Source of the DNA: Dipylidium caninum
Lineage: Eukaryota > Platyhelminthes > Cestoda > Cyclophyllidea > Dipylidiidae
Assembly (NCBI GenBank): GCA_017562135.1
Contig: QEYB01000936.1
Span: 124,001-188,000, forward strand
Direction of reading: 5' to 3'
Length of the DNA stretch: 64,000 nt
The notes under the pieces were generated by a model, which saw only the letters and a list, made by a program, of their open reading frames with translations, ran no database searches and was not told the origin of the DNA. This document shows positions 11,401-24,100 of the stretch, piece after piece. The first letter of the stretch is position 1, and each line of letters begins with the position of its first letter. A program made the position numbers and the translations under genes.

Positions 11401-13496
11401 AAACTAAAAGTTATTAGAAGTTCCGGTGATGTTTATATGTACTTGCTGAATGTACTTGCGGAGCAATGGCTCGTCGCACCGCCAATCGCAAGGTAGTCAA
11501 ATAAGGGGATTGATACGACCACTTATTCTGAATTTTGGATTTTGAATACTCGAGCAGTATCCTAAATATTCACGTTTAACTTTGAAAGAAACTTTCGCGT
11601 TTGAATATTTTTGTGTTCATACTCATCCTTACAACAGCAACCTTTAATTTCTGAGCTGGCTTCAGCTGTGATAATGTTGATCCTTACTTTTATTTAAACC
11701 GTCGGTAATCCATTCATCAAATGGCGCACGATATGCACATCTACCATCTTTATTCCACCGCATGGGCTGATGGCTGGAGAGTGGATTATTCCCGCTTCAA
11801 ATCTCCCTTAATTTTCACGGAGTTCGGGAGTAAATATATCACAGGGTCTCTCGCTGTCGTTCTCTCTGATTCTAATGGTTAATTTAGCATCTGGCTAACC
11901 AATAAATTATAAACTTAAGGTGTGAAATAATCAAAGTTTAGCCGAAGGAAACGACTGTAATCCGCATTTTGGCCCGAAGATTGTCTACTCCTTTGATGAA
12001 CGTTCTACTACGTCTATTCGTTTTCCTGATTGACATTCATACTCTGTCGTTCTTGAACCGAACCATTTCACTGTATTGGCTTAAAACCATCCCTGCTGTA
12101 GGTTGAATTTGCCATTAGGTTCCGTAAGCCCAAGCATCAAATTTGGGGATGTCAATTCACTCACAACTGTTCGCAAGTATATAATTTACGCCAGTTCTAA
12201 CCATGCATGTCAATGGGGTCTTCTTCCAGGATCGTCTAATTTCATCTAATCGCTGCTTCATCCCATCAACATTTCAGTCAGCTGCCTTGTCTCCCCGTCG
12301 ACAAAATTAAATAGTGCTTGAGAAACTTTTAGGACGCCTGCGGAATGTGACCAGCCTTGTCGAATTGTTGCAAGGCCTTAGAAATGGCGCGGACGTTGAG
12401 TGCGTAACGCTATAAAATAATGGCATTCCATGCACTTGGTCTAATAGGAATACTCCTTAAACATTCATGAGACACGTTGTATGAGGCGATTGGCGATGAG
12501 CATGGGACTACTCTGGCCGTATACTTCACCTCGCGCTTTCTTTTCTCGGTAAAAGTGAAGTCAAAGAAATAGCAGGTGGTGGCAGGGATACTCACCATAT
12601 ACTAGAACTTTGGCGGACACCTCGTAGATATTGGAATCGGGATGGCTAGATTTACAAGTCCAAGTCCCAGAGTCTTTTTCCTCCACCCGTTGGACAACAA
12701 GATAGCAGACTGCAATTCGTCCCGCTTCCTCCTCATTGCTCATGTAAATTTTATATCGAGGATCAGAAATTTTGCTTGTAATACCCATCGACTGTAACAG
12801 GCAACCACCGACCAGTTTCTACCATTGAAGAGAGGATGAGCGATAAAATGAGTTAATCAAAATTGCAGACGGAAACGTGAAGAGAGCAGGGGAGAGTGCA
12901 GGAGCATAGCAGATACTTACATCGTTGACATACCAATTGATGAAGTCGGGTCTGATGGCCGGTTGGCAGGCCTGATAGATGTTAGTGCCAAAATCGACAG
13001 TCAAATTTTGCGGAACAACACGAAAGGGTGCTATGAAAAATATCACAAGATCGCCTTTAATATTATGCATAGGCACGAAAAACGTTAGTTCATCGATAAT
13101 AGGCAGGAGAGAACATGCTCAAACTCATGCTGTGGGGAGGAGGCGGAGGCGAATACTGACAATGAGGGGACGTATCTGTCGAGCTGTTTGAACTCCTCCC
13201 TTATAGCAATATGTCAGACGGTAAAAAGTATTCGAAAATGCTAAATCTTAACTACTTTAATGTGAATAGAATCTACCTACCCATATAAGTAGTATTTTAC
13301 GTTAAAGGTTTTGTTTGAAGAATCAGCTTACTTACGAAGATAGTAAGGAAATGTCTTTTCAGCTAATCATCGCATTAGTAAAAATGGGACATGGGCGATC
13401 AGTAAGGGGAGTAAGTAGCGTGGGGGAATTACCCGTGCTCGCATGCGTTGCGGTCAGAAATAGGAGGAATATGATGGGAGTGTCCTCAGGTGTCAT
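8479..13496 (-). CDS. Three-Ig-domain single-pass membrane receptor (IgSF gene C)
   Basis: Complete model of 353 residues in eight exons: 13496-13433, 13030-12921, 12791-12596, 10648-10475, 9621-9550, 9449-9363, 9077-8945 and 8704-8479. All phases agree and the total length is a multiple of three. Exon 1 is a signal peptide (MTPEDTPIIFLLFLTATHA). Ig1 spans residues 23-122, with YQACQP, INWYV and the hallmark DSGTWTC. Ig2 spans 125-205 (RAVCSARG to FVCTVNA). Ig3 spans 207-277 (VNCNLADR to LLTCHADV). Each Ig domain is split by an intron in its middle. A transmembrane helix lies near 297-321 with one buried Lys, followed by a short basic tail. Donors are mostly strong; GTTTTA after exon 6 is weak and exon 8 uses a GAG acceptor. 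A cell-surface adhesion or recognition role is inferred from the fold. No kinase or other intracellular domain is visible, and the ligand is unknown. Confidence 0.72.
10649..12595 (-). other. Long intron of IgSF gene C
   Basis: Intron between the Ig1 second exon (donor GTGAGT after 12596) and the Ig2 first exon (pyrimidine-rich acceptor before 10648). I find no coding stretch or repeat here. Confidence 0.5.
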
Positions 13497-14997
13497 CCTC
13501 AATGCCGAAATGTCGCATCCTTGGTGTAGATCTGCCCACAAAACCTGTGCCATGACAACGCGCCTATTGGAGGTGAATCTGCAATGCAAATTCTGGCATC
13601 TCCATAAGCGTGTAGACAATGAAATCTGCCAAAGGTGAAAAAAAGTGAAATTAGGAGATTAGTGGTATGATAAGACTTAAGTTGAAGATGAATGTAGGAT
13701 TGTTTCCAATGTTATCTATACTGCAATTCATTATTTAAATTACTGGGTTTATCTGGTAATGAGAGTAAACTCTCCGACTTCCGTCCTCTCCTGGACGACG
13801 TCGATCCACCAGAATAGTATGTGGAGAAATTATGAAACGGTCTATTTAAATTAATTTCTGATTAGCTCCGACTGGGTGAGATACATTGCAAAATGTGGTC
13901 GCTATTTTTATTTATAAATGTCCAATAAATTTTTATTGAGCATTTCATAGTCTTTTCCGCGTTGTTCTCCAATTATCATTTTATCGTTTGTCGAAAGCAA
14001 TTGGAAATAAGGGCGATCCACATCTGCATTTCTCATACGAGTTCAAGTTGAGTCATGGCGCAGTTCAAGCTTAGAGTAATACAATGTTTCTAAAAATTTT
14101 GTTCTGGCAATTTTCTTACGATCAACCAGCCTTGATAAGACCATCGGTCAATGTTGATAACAAGGATGAATTAAGGACGTCTGTGGAATCCGGTCAGAAA
14201 TAGGGAATGGCGATAGATGCGGCTGTGTTAAGACCTCTGCGTCCAACAGATGATAAAGTAGAAAAGAGTGGGCTCACGTGCCCTACGAATTGACTTCTCA
14301 ACAATTTGAGATTTCACCACATCCTCCATATGCACCAACCAACTATTAGCATTTCATGGTTATGAACTACTTTTAAAAGGAAAAAATGCAATAGCCCAAA
14401 CGATAATATAAAAATCTTAAATTGTTTATTAACTCTAAAAGTAAAGATTTTTCAAAAAGCTGTATATGACTTAGTCAAGAGTCGGAAGAAAGTCATAAAT
14501 GCCATGGAAACTTATTTGGCTAAAATATAATAAATAATGCGAAAAGTTGAGATGTTGGTCTTTGCTTTTTATCCAACACTAGTTTTGTAGTTTCCAACCA
14601 TAAAGAAAAAGAGTTTGGAATAGGAGTTGGCGTCGAAGAAGGCGAAAAGTATAACCTCAAAATTAGCAATTCAAAGAGGTGCCAATATCATTTGCAACCA
14701 TATAGCGATGATCTAAATAAGCCTTCCACTTCTGTCTCCCCTCTATTCATTTAGGATGTATTTTAGGAAGTGTTTAGAGAGCGCCTGTGGAAGATAATGA
14801 AAGAGAGACAAACAGAAATTGGTGGATAAGTAACAGGTTGCCACGAGAAAATAAGGTAAGCAGCTTGGACAATAGAAAATCAAGACAGTTTGTGCAACGC
14901 TTCTACGGAGCTACTCAAAATATTTGTCTGATATTTAAGGGCCACCAAATCATTCAAGTAGGCATCAGAGGTTGTGACTTATTTTGTAAGACTAGCG
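13497..14997. other. Region upstream of IgSF gene C
   Basis: Immediately upstream of the gene C ATG lies a minus-strand stretch (13619-13497) that is open in frame with the signal peptide. A second frame in the same stretch also reads well but stops 2 nt before the ATG. An acceptor-like CAG precedes both, near 13633. Beyond that, 13.7-15.0 kb is AT-rich with no supported gene. Promoter, or trans-splice acceptor, of gene C probably lies here. Confidence 0.3.
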
Positions 14998-15976
14998 TCA
15001 CGAGAAGCTCAAAAGCAGTGAACTATACGTCACACTGTGATGAATGTTATCCTCCACTTCCAACGTCCGATTAACGTAGACAGTTGTCTTTTCATCATGC
15101 CTTTGTGCTGATTTCTGATAGTCGGAGGAGGTACAGCAGACTGGACGATCCTCGTAGAACAGTCTGTCTGAATTGAAGGCGAGGGAGGTAATGTTGGAGC
15201 CGGTAATTAGGACACTCATTGGCGCATTCCCTCGAAAAGCCTCTTCATATTCCTATAGGACTTGATCCTCTTCCATAAAAGATTGTTATATACAGCTTGA
15301 GATTAAGGAACTGTCACTGCAGACATCAATTAAATCACTTTGCACTCACCCAAGGTGGGTAGGAAATGAAACCGCTTTTATTTTTTCCTATCTTATTTCT
15401 GCTGCGACTGCTGGGTGCTTTCTGAAAACTTCTCAAGTAAAAGGTAAGAGGAGGTCGAAATAACCCCATACCCAATGAACATGATATCCTCTAGGCATGA
15501 CAAGGTTCTCCATCTCTCTATGGCGCTTAATCCTCATTAATAAATACTCCATTGTAAAACCAGTGGTTGAAGTCGGCTCTATTCAAATGAAAGTCTTATC
15601 AAAACGTTGCGGTCAATTACTAAGTATACTTTCCGCCGGAGTATCAACGTCCTTTTTTAAGGATGATACCCGAACTATTCATTACACCTCCACATTTTAA
15701 GCTGCCATGTAAGCGCTAAACCGCAGGATAGACTGTCACCTCAAACGCCACTGCCTATTTCTGCGTTCGACTCCAATTCCCCACTACCACTGTTATTCAA
15801 TGGACAGCAAATTGGATTGTCTAAGTCACTTGAGTAAATGACATGACTCTGTAACGAATGCTCCTGCCTTCCACCTCGGCTAAGAGTGGAATCGGGATAG
15901 ACGTCTAGACAGCACTTCGTTCTGACTCGTACTGCCCAGTATTCATATCTGGGACTTTTACTGCTAGGCAAAACAT
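14998..15976 (-). CDS. Two exons of an unidentified, probably secreted or membrane protein
   Basis: Not recognised. Minus-strand exons 15976-15747 and 15252-14998 have clean acceptors (CTCAG and CTATAG) and join in phase 0, the second ending in TGA. The first donor (GTTTGA) is weak. The peptide has adjacent cysteine pairs (RTKCCLD, NPICCPL, RPVCCTS) and N-glycosylation sites (NNSG, GSNIT, VNRT), so an extracellular protein is likely. It sits directly upstream of IgSF gene C on the same strand and could be a third member of the cluster, but the Ig hallmark is not visible. The 5' exons, which should include a start and a signal peptide, were not found. Confidence 0.35.
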
Positions 15977-18023
15977 CTGAGGTTAAAAGTAAGACCAGAA
16001 AGTTCTGTCGCCAAAGTGATTCACATGAGGACCGAGTATGAAATACTCGCCTTTCAAGACCATAGTCAAAACAAATGGCATTAATCTATAAAGAGCTCGA
16101 ACACCACTTTTTAACATAAAAGGAGAAAAAAATAACTGAGTTTAAGAAACTTATGACGTCATTATGGAAGGCATTCAGAATAAGCAATCTCTCCACTCCT
16201 ACTTAGTGGCGCTATGGAATGTTTTAAGCATCCCCGCTTTTCGCCCAAGGCCTTGATAGGAGATACATGAAGACAGCAAGAATGACAGATGATTACGGAT
16301 ATATGGTGACTCGGTGGCCAATATGACTAGTAAATTCCTCACGTTACACATTTTTAGTAACTTAAGTCGTTTCTTCACTGTCACGTGCATAAGACGTTGC
16401 ATTCATCTGTCATACTCCACGTTGTTAACTCAATGATAGATCCGAATTTTGAATTTATGGCAAGATGTGAGACGAGACTTCCAGATGTACTTTACCAACA
16501 TCCGGTAGAAGAACGTCTGTCCAATGATGTTGTAATTTGTATGGTAAAGAAATCTGACCAAAATTAAAGGCTTCTCGACAGGTATTCCTCATCGGTACCT
16601 CTAAAGATTCTGCTTCGACTGCACCATTTCTCATCCTACGAGAGATAATGGTATATAAAAACTTTTGTTGTAGAATACTATTTAATCAGAAGTACTTCAT
16701 GCCGCTGTCACACAGGCAGGTTGACACAATCTAGTCCTTGATGATCGAACAAGGTACAGCAGTATTCATCATAGAATGCTGTTTCTAAGCATTCTTCAAA
16801 CCGTAAAACGCTTTTCTCCGAGATAAAGGAGGGTTTTGTTCATCAACTAGCTAAAATAGAGTTCTTAGCCCTAGGGCCTTTTCCCATCACGCGATGGATC
16901 GGTGCCCAACTCTTGGATAGATTTCCCACACAAACATTTCTAATTAGTACAACGCTATCCTCCGTCCGCTGACCTTTTCTTCCCATTAAAATGGTAAACC
17001 AACCAGCGTCAAGAAGGCCACGCGGTGTTGCCATGCAGGAGGACCACGTCCCAACTTTATTTTCACCCCTTCTTCGTCTTTTATTCTATTTTACCACCGA
17101 ATGATGTAAGCCATTTCTGTAAGTCGTCCTCCTCCTAGCTTTCCAATTGCATCTCATGTAGCGTCTCTACTGATTAAAATTGTTTTCTTCACCGCTAAAT
17201 ATCAATGTTCGTTTTAGGTTCCATAACAAAATGGACGGAAGCTGAAGGAGTAGAAAGAAGGGAGCAGCTTGCATCTTTAAGCAACCATCAAAACCACTAA
17301 AATTAGAGGCGAGTTTTCGGTTTTTCGCGCCATTCTATTTGGTGCTATTTCTTCCACGTTGGCTTCTCCTAAGAAGACTTGGCGAATGCCTCGCGCCAAT
17401 AATAGAAACCAGAGGCGAAAATATCCACCGGCATTCATCTCATGGTGAAAAGTAAGTTCCTCCTTAATGATGCTAACATACGTAAGGCCCGGGAAATTTC
17501 GTTGGCGCACTAAGGGCGACTCATCAAGTGCGCCGTCGAAGAGGGGGGTAGAGGAGGGGGGCTAGTTTCCCCATTACTGCAAAATAATGAGAAATTCTTT
17601 AGTCCAGAAGCTCTACGTCTCTGACAGTGATTCATCATTCTACAGCGTTCATTTGTGCATCAGGCTGAAAAAAAGAAGGAAAAGTCACCACCGAGATGCT
17701 GAAGGCTGTGCCGCTAAAGCTGAACAACAAAAACCACCAATGTCCTAACAATAAAGTTCCTCGTTACAATAGTCTTCAACTCTCCTGGGATGTTGGTTTG
17801 CCGTATGGTCCGCTCTCTCTCAGCAATACTTACCAATCTCCCACAAATGTCGCGTAAATTTGGGACAGGGCAATTGATAAAAACGCCGACCCTTCGAATG
17901 ACAAAAGAACCAAAAAATAAAGTGCTAGACCCCTTGAAGGAGCGATTAAAAACCCCAACAATAACAGAAATTTGAGATGGTTTCAGGAGTCATAGGCTCG
18001 GTGGGATAAAAATTACATTTGGT
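15977..18023. other. Intergenic, nothing supported
   Basis: Several open runs of 60-77 codons occur on the minus strand (16199-16402, 16843-17034, 17277-17510) without recognisable domains or matching splice pairs. I see no RNA gene or mobile element. Confidence 0.35.
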
Positions 18024-18029
18024 TTTATT
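18024..18029 (-). promoter_or_regulatory. Candidate poly(A) signal of the DDHD1-like gene
   Basis: AATAAA on the minus strand, 126 nt downstream of the TAA at 18155. It is the first perfect hexamer after the stop. Confidence 0.4.
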
Positions 18030-18154
18030 TCACCAACGAGAAAAAGCAAAAACCAGCAACAACGCAAGCCATATTTATCAGGGATTGGAAGAAAAAGATA
18101 GACATAGGCCTATCAGAATGCATCAAGTTAGATTAAAATAGGCAACAAAAGTTA

Positions 18155-21100
18155 TCACAGCGGTGTCATGGGACTGTCAATAGGTGCCGAGTCGGGATGG
18201 CACTGCATAAGTACAAACATGACTAGATCCGCGTTGACCCAGTAGCCTGTATGCACTGTGAGAGCGGAGAGGTAAGCGGATTCGTACCGACTTTCCTTCA
18301 ACTGATAATCCATACGGTAATCTAAGGACAGATGTGACGCATCGGAGTCAGGAGAACAGACTGAAGACGAAGAGAGGTGGAAGGTAGCTGTTGAGTCTGT
18401 CGCCACCTCCTCCTCCTCTTCATTAGATACGCAAAAGTCATCGCTTGAAAGCTTTGAAGATGGAGATGAGGACTTGGGACGCTTGGGTGAAATTTGCGAT
18501 GGCGGCTGTGGAGGTTGAGCGTCAGATTGCCCAGATGACCGAAAAAAACCGAACATCAGGGCTGGCGAAGAAGAGACGAAGGTGATACAATGTCCATGTC
18601 TTGGCCAATCGAGAACGAAGAATAATAGCTTACAGGACAAGGGTAGGTGTCTACTGAATCTACTACCAATGGAGTTGAGAGATTCCATAGAAGAACTGCC
18701 ATATCCTAGCATAGAGTACGAGCTCAAACCCGAGGAAGAGCTATTACTTTGGCCTTGGTCAATGTAAAATACCTAAACACCATTACCACATATTAAATTC
18801 GTTAAACGAAGAACCAAAGTGAAAAAGTGTGGAAACAGTTATACTTTAAGTTACGAAATGAATTTCAAAAGTAACTAGTTGTGTCAACTAATCATACAGA
18901 CATGTAAATTAAAAGTGGCAGTCGAATAAGCGTACTTCCGGAGGCGCAAAGTTTTGGGCAGTGATCGAGGGGGAGGAGGAGGAGCAGGCGGCAGAAGGAA
19001 CACTCAATGCGTGGGCAATATGGTAAGGGATCTTGTCCATGTCTGTGCATCGATAGATGCCGACAGGAGGAATGGAGCAATAGTGCTTTAATATAAGCGG
19101 TTCCAGTCGATAGGCCTGAAAACGAGAATGAAAAATGAAGAAGTGGTGAGTGCATTTCGATGTCAATTAGCGCATATGGAAGAAATTGAGTGTCAGGTAT
19201 ACGTAACCCCACCCGCCCAAAAAAATCCGCTAATGTAGTACTACCAATTTACTTAAGTGCGTTTTTTGATGGAGATAGCGAGGCCTGAAAAGCTGGTATT
19301 TCTGCATCAAAAAGCAATCATTATGGGAAATGCAAAAGCGTAGAAAACCATAAATGTTTACCAAAGGTAGGATTGGAGAGTAATAGTAAGTGGTGGATAC
19401 CACAAGATGGGTTATTGGTACAGGTGGAAGACAAATTAATGACGCCACAAAAGCGCAGAATCATTTAAGCTAAGTGGAAGGCTAAAAAGCCTGCACGGTA
19501 GAATGCAGCATGGTAAAAATGGATTGAAGTCCAAACGTTGGACAGCGCTATGATGTATTAGCTGAGGCACCTTTCCTAACACCACTAAAACAAAAGTTAA
19601 CGTTGAAAATCCCAACTCAAGTTAGAAAAAAGTCTGCACTTATATCAAACCCTTTCCATTACAAGCTCACTTAAAGCAGGAAAAGTGACTGGTTCGCCTT
19701 CTTCGTCAATATGGTTCGGCGGAATTTAAGAACTTAGAAGTAGTGCGGATTGACGCGAACCATTTTCACCACACCACTACCTTCAACCGCCTAATGAAAA
19801 AAAAACATGAGCCGAAGTAAGCCCACTTTAAATAAACACCTAGTATAAGCGTATAAAGGCTGATAGGACGAAGCCTAAATGGGTGAAGTATTTCACGAGA
19901 ACATACCACAAGGTCAGCAGGATGGAAAATGTTGTAAATGTGAGGGCATTTGGAGCGTGGCATAATTGCGTCGGGAGCACCAGTTTGGCCGGGTCGAACA
20001 CCTCGTAGGGTTAGGTAGACGGCGAGGGGAGAGCCCATACAGAAGAGGTTTTCCAACTGGGAATAGAAAAGAGGCACAATTAGCATTGGATGAGGTAAAA
20101 GCAAAGGAGACTCAGTTAACTTGAGCCAATGAGTCGATTTGTAGACAGAATCTAAATATCAAGAGTATTACTTAAAAAGCAATGAAAACAGACAGACTAC
20201 TCTATTGTTCTTGCCATGTTACAGGATTCACATGAGAAAAGAGAAGTGGTTGTAAATAAATAAAGACTTGAAAAAAGCCCAATGGGGCACCACGTGCGTT
20301 CGCGACAGATAAAAGGCGGAGGGGGAGGTGAGCCAGGTAAGTTAGGATGTTTTATCTCCCAATCTCTCAAAGTACACGACGATTACTCATGACAATGAGT
20401 AAAATTAAATGCTTCTGCAACAGTTTAGTACTGTCAGTGAACATTCCTAAGAACAAGTTAGATAAGAATGGCAAAATTCCTCCAAGCTAAAGGAGAACAA
20501 ACGTTTCAATTCGAAAGATGGAGGTAAGAACAGACTTTAAGAAAACATTAATTACCTATTCGAAAGGAAGAAAATAAAAAAAGTTCCCCTAACCGCTTTG
20601 AATTACTACTGAGATTGGGAAATAATCCGTCAACTGTCAAATGATCATCCCCAATTGTACCTCACCAAGACTAGGGACTGTATTTGAAGGGAAAGGATTG
20701 GGATTAGAGAACGAAAGGGACTAGTTCTCATGACTACCCTTAGAATTCGCCCAACTATCTCATTTCAATTGGGGAATGATCGTCAAAAGGTTATATAAGT
20801 GGAAATTCAAGTACACACTGACAGAGGGCAGTTATCAGACTAACACGGTTTCGGTATCTCACGAGAAGTGAGAGGGAAGAGGGAGAATCTCCATGAGAGC
20901 ATAAAAAACCACATGAAGGGGAGGGAGGCTGTAATTATAGCAGATCAAAGCCATTCCTCCTATGCGTATCGAAACTTCGAAACAAGCCTGGCTTTCCGTG
21001 AGTTATGAGATAAATCTTTAAAACACGGACCGTCTCGAGAATGCGGAGGCAGTGTTCAACTGAAATTTCAGGTTATTCATATGGACACAGGAAAGAGGAG

Positions 21101-24100
21101 TGCTTTTTTCCCTAATAATACACACGATAGTTCTTTGCACAAAAATAAGTGTATCTCATAATCTTCAAACCTTCGAGTTACAAATATACGCTGGCAAATT
21201 CACAGATTATGGGTTGACAAAGAACATCCCAATGTTAATTAGTGAAAAGCATTTAGTGTATGTAGCCGAATGTATGAAATAAAATTAAAGATGCCGAAAT
21301 AAGGAAAGATAACAGATGTGGAAGGTACGAAGTGGACTAAACTGCGCTTACTCAAGCTTTCACATTCAAGACTGCTAAGATATCATCAGAACCGACATAA
21401 GTTCTTCGATACTTATTATGCATTCATTTAATTTGTCGTCTTAATGTGGTACTCAAGGCAGAGGAAGTTGAAAGTCAACACTTTAAACGAATAGACTCTT
21501 CAGTAGGTTGGCGGAATTATAATTGCAAAAGGTGGGGAAATGGGATAAAGAATTTGATGCAGGCAGTGCTAGTATGATGAAGGGAAAACTAGGAATGCCT
21601 TCAAACACCAACATTATGTGAACACAAGTGAAAATCAGTCAACCACAAGTACACATATTTAAGGGGCACACATCAGATGAAATCAAAATGCGCGCAACAG
21701 TAATATGATGCATTACTGGCCAAGAATAAACGTTAACCACTTTAGATTTGGTCCAGTACTTTATCACAACACAAGATCTGCCAATTAACTCGTCGAAAAT
21801 TGCTTTAACTATAATTACTTAAATTAGTGTTAATTTTAAATTGTCGAAAAAGCAAATGGGACTCATCTCGAGGCATGGGAACGCCAAGTAGACAAAGGAA
21901 GAGGTAGTAAAAAACATGTTGATATGATAACTGATGAGCATCTTGTCTCGGCTAATACTTACGCTGAGCAAATCATTGCCAGATGACCTAAGATATAAGA
22001 TGAAGGAAGTTGTATCAAAAGGAAACGAATAAATGTACGGATAGTTGATTTTTAAAGCTCTATCAACTAAGCTCCATTCTTTTCCATTTTTAAGCCTTTG
22101 TAAGTCACTTCAGATGTAGAATACTCAATAGCAACAAATTGACTGTCAACGAGAGATCAATTAGAGGATACAAAATAAAAATCATTGTGTTGCAAGCTTT
22201 TGCTTGAAAACCAACTACCTAATCTGAATAATGTTTGGAAAAAGGAGAAGTTTTGCGAATTAAAGCCATCTACACTTCCAACTGTATCCATCAAGATCAA
22301 GTGGAGAGGCAGAAATTGCGGTTGATAACTGTTAACGAACTTCAAAATAAGGCAAAGCACTCTAACTAATGACTTTTTATTGCCAAATTAAATCAATCAC
22401 CGTACTTTCGTTTACGGAAATAAGAAGCTAGGGAGGGATGAAGAGGGGGAGGAAACTCGTCAAAAGGAGTGGAAAAAAAATAATTGCCTTATTCCCAGTA
22501 TTAACATAACAAAGACTTAGACATTTGTAGGTATTCAATAAAGCAAAATTAGATAAAACCTCACGTACTTTACCCTCTTGCTACAACAAAAAATCATTTG
22601 AATTCTTCAGAAATAAAAGTGAGCACGAGGTAGTAGCGTAAAAAGTCAAATGAATTACGAGGTAACCAAATAGTACGGACTAGCATTGACGTGCGAGAGG
22701 GGATAGGGAGAGGGTAGATCGACGTCGGGGAAAATGTGTCCCATATATTCATTGATCAAGAAAAAGAGTATAATTATTGGTATGAAATAATTTTTGGTAA
22801 AAGTTACCCTGGAGGCGAAGAGGAGTGTATGATCGTCATTTGGAGATCTGTGGACAAAATCATCGAGCTGCCGTCGCTCCAGTTGACTTTGAAGACATTT
22901 TACTCTAGGAAGAGTTAGGGAAAATGAAATAACCGCTACTGACAAAAAGCTTAAGTAGGGTTTTAAACCTACACTTCTTTTGCGGCTTCCAATTTAGCCA
23001 GAAGAACTGAGGAATCCTCCTTTTCCATATCCGCCTCGTCCAAGTTCTTCTCACCACCACTAATGGGTCCCGTTAGTTTCGAGGTTAATGGATCTTAAAT
23101 CACAATAAAGGAGAGATTTATGAGTACAAAATTAGAATTTTTATCAAACCTAAAAAGTGAGTGAAATGCTCACTATTCCAACAATTCTCTCCGCCTTCCG
23201 CATATAAAGGCAGTTGAAGATGGCTTGGAACCGGTTCGATCCAGCCTGTGATTAGGTCGTAGGAAATGACGCAGCCCAGTGAATGTGCAAGAATAGACAC
23301 CTTTCCACCTTGGTCCTCAAAGTACGGATGTCTCTCGCAAAAGAGACAGTAGAGGCGATTTAATTCCACTCTTAAGCTATTATTAATCTCGTAGCGATAG
23401 AGCGGACTGGTGTAGTACATAATATCCATGAATGTACAGTTGAGAAAAGTCCGAAGACGTGTCAGATTGTCAAGGGTAATGGAGTCAACAATGTTCCCAT
23501 CGAGTCGCAGAGAATTGCGCCACTCCACTGGGAGGAATTGGATTCGACGCTCCGAGGCACGAATATCGGGGAAGTATGAGTCGATCAGTTTCCTAGAGGT
23601 TTCGCGAATCCTGGAAGTTATTATAACCACACTGTTAGCAATTTTAACGCTCCCCCGCAATGCATTCTATAGAGAATGAAATCTGCCTTTTGAAAAATAA
23701 TAAGCAATACGCGAAGAGACATGAAAACCCTCTTGACAATCATAAGTATTAGGTGAAAGACAAGTATTTTTGTTGGTACATATAGAAAACAGTAAAAACT
23801 GCCATCAGGATTTCTCTACTCATCAAGACAACCACCCACTCTCTAGTTTGTGAGAAGAGACGAGTGTTATAAGGTCAAGTTAATACATTTTTTAACCATA
23901 GGCTAGGACATCACTTTGTAAAATCAAATATAATCCATTTATAACACGTTAAACTAACAGACTGTCGTAGCAATATTAGTAAAATAAACAGAAAATAGGA
24001 CCCACCCATCACAAGCGGTAATGATGGAACCCTTGAGATACTTCTGACCCATTCCATGGACCACAAAACATAGATGCGAAAAAGTCGGAGGTACCAAATT

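Noticed and set aside
8479..13496. Genes B and C being one alternatively spliced gene
   Set aside because: Gene C has its own transmembrane exon, stop and adjacent poly(A) signal, and gene B has a separate transmembrane and tail exon; two genes is simpler.
23428..23679. Plus-strand open frame over the lipase exon
   Set aside because: Shadow of DDHD1-like exon 5.
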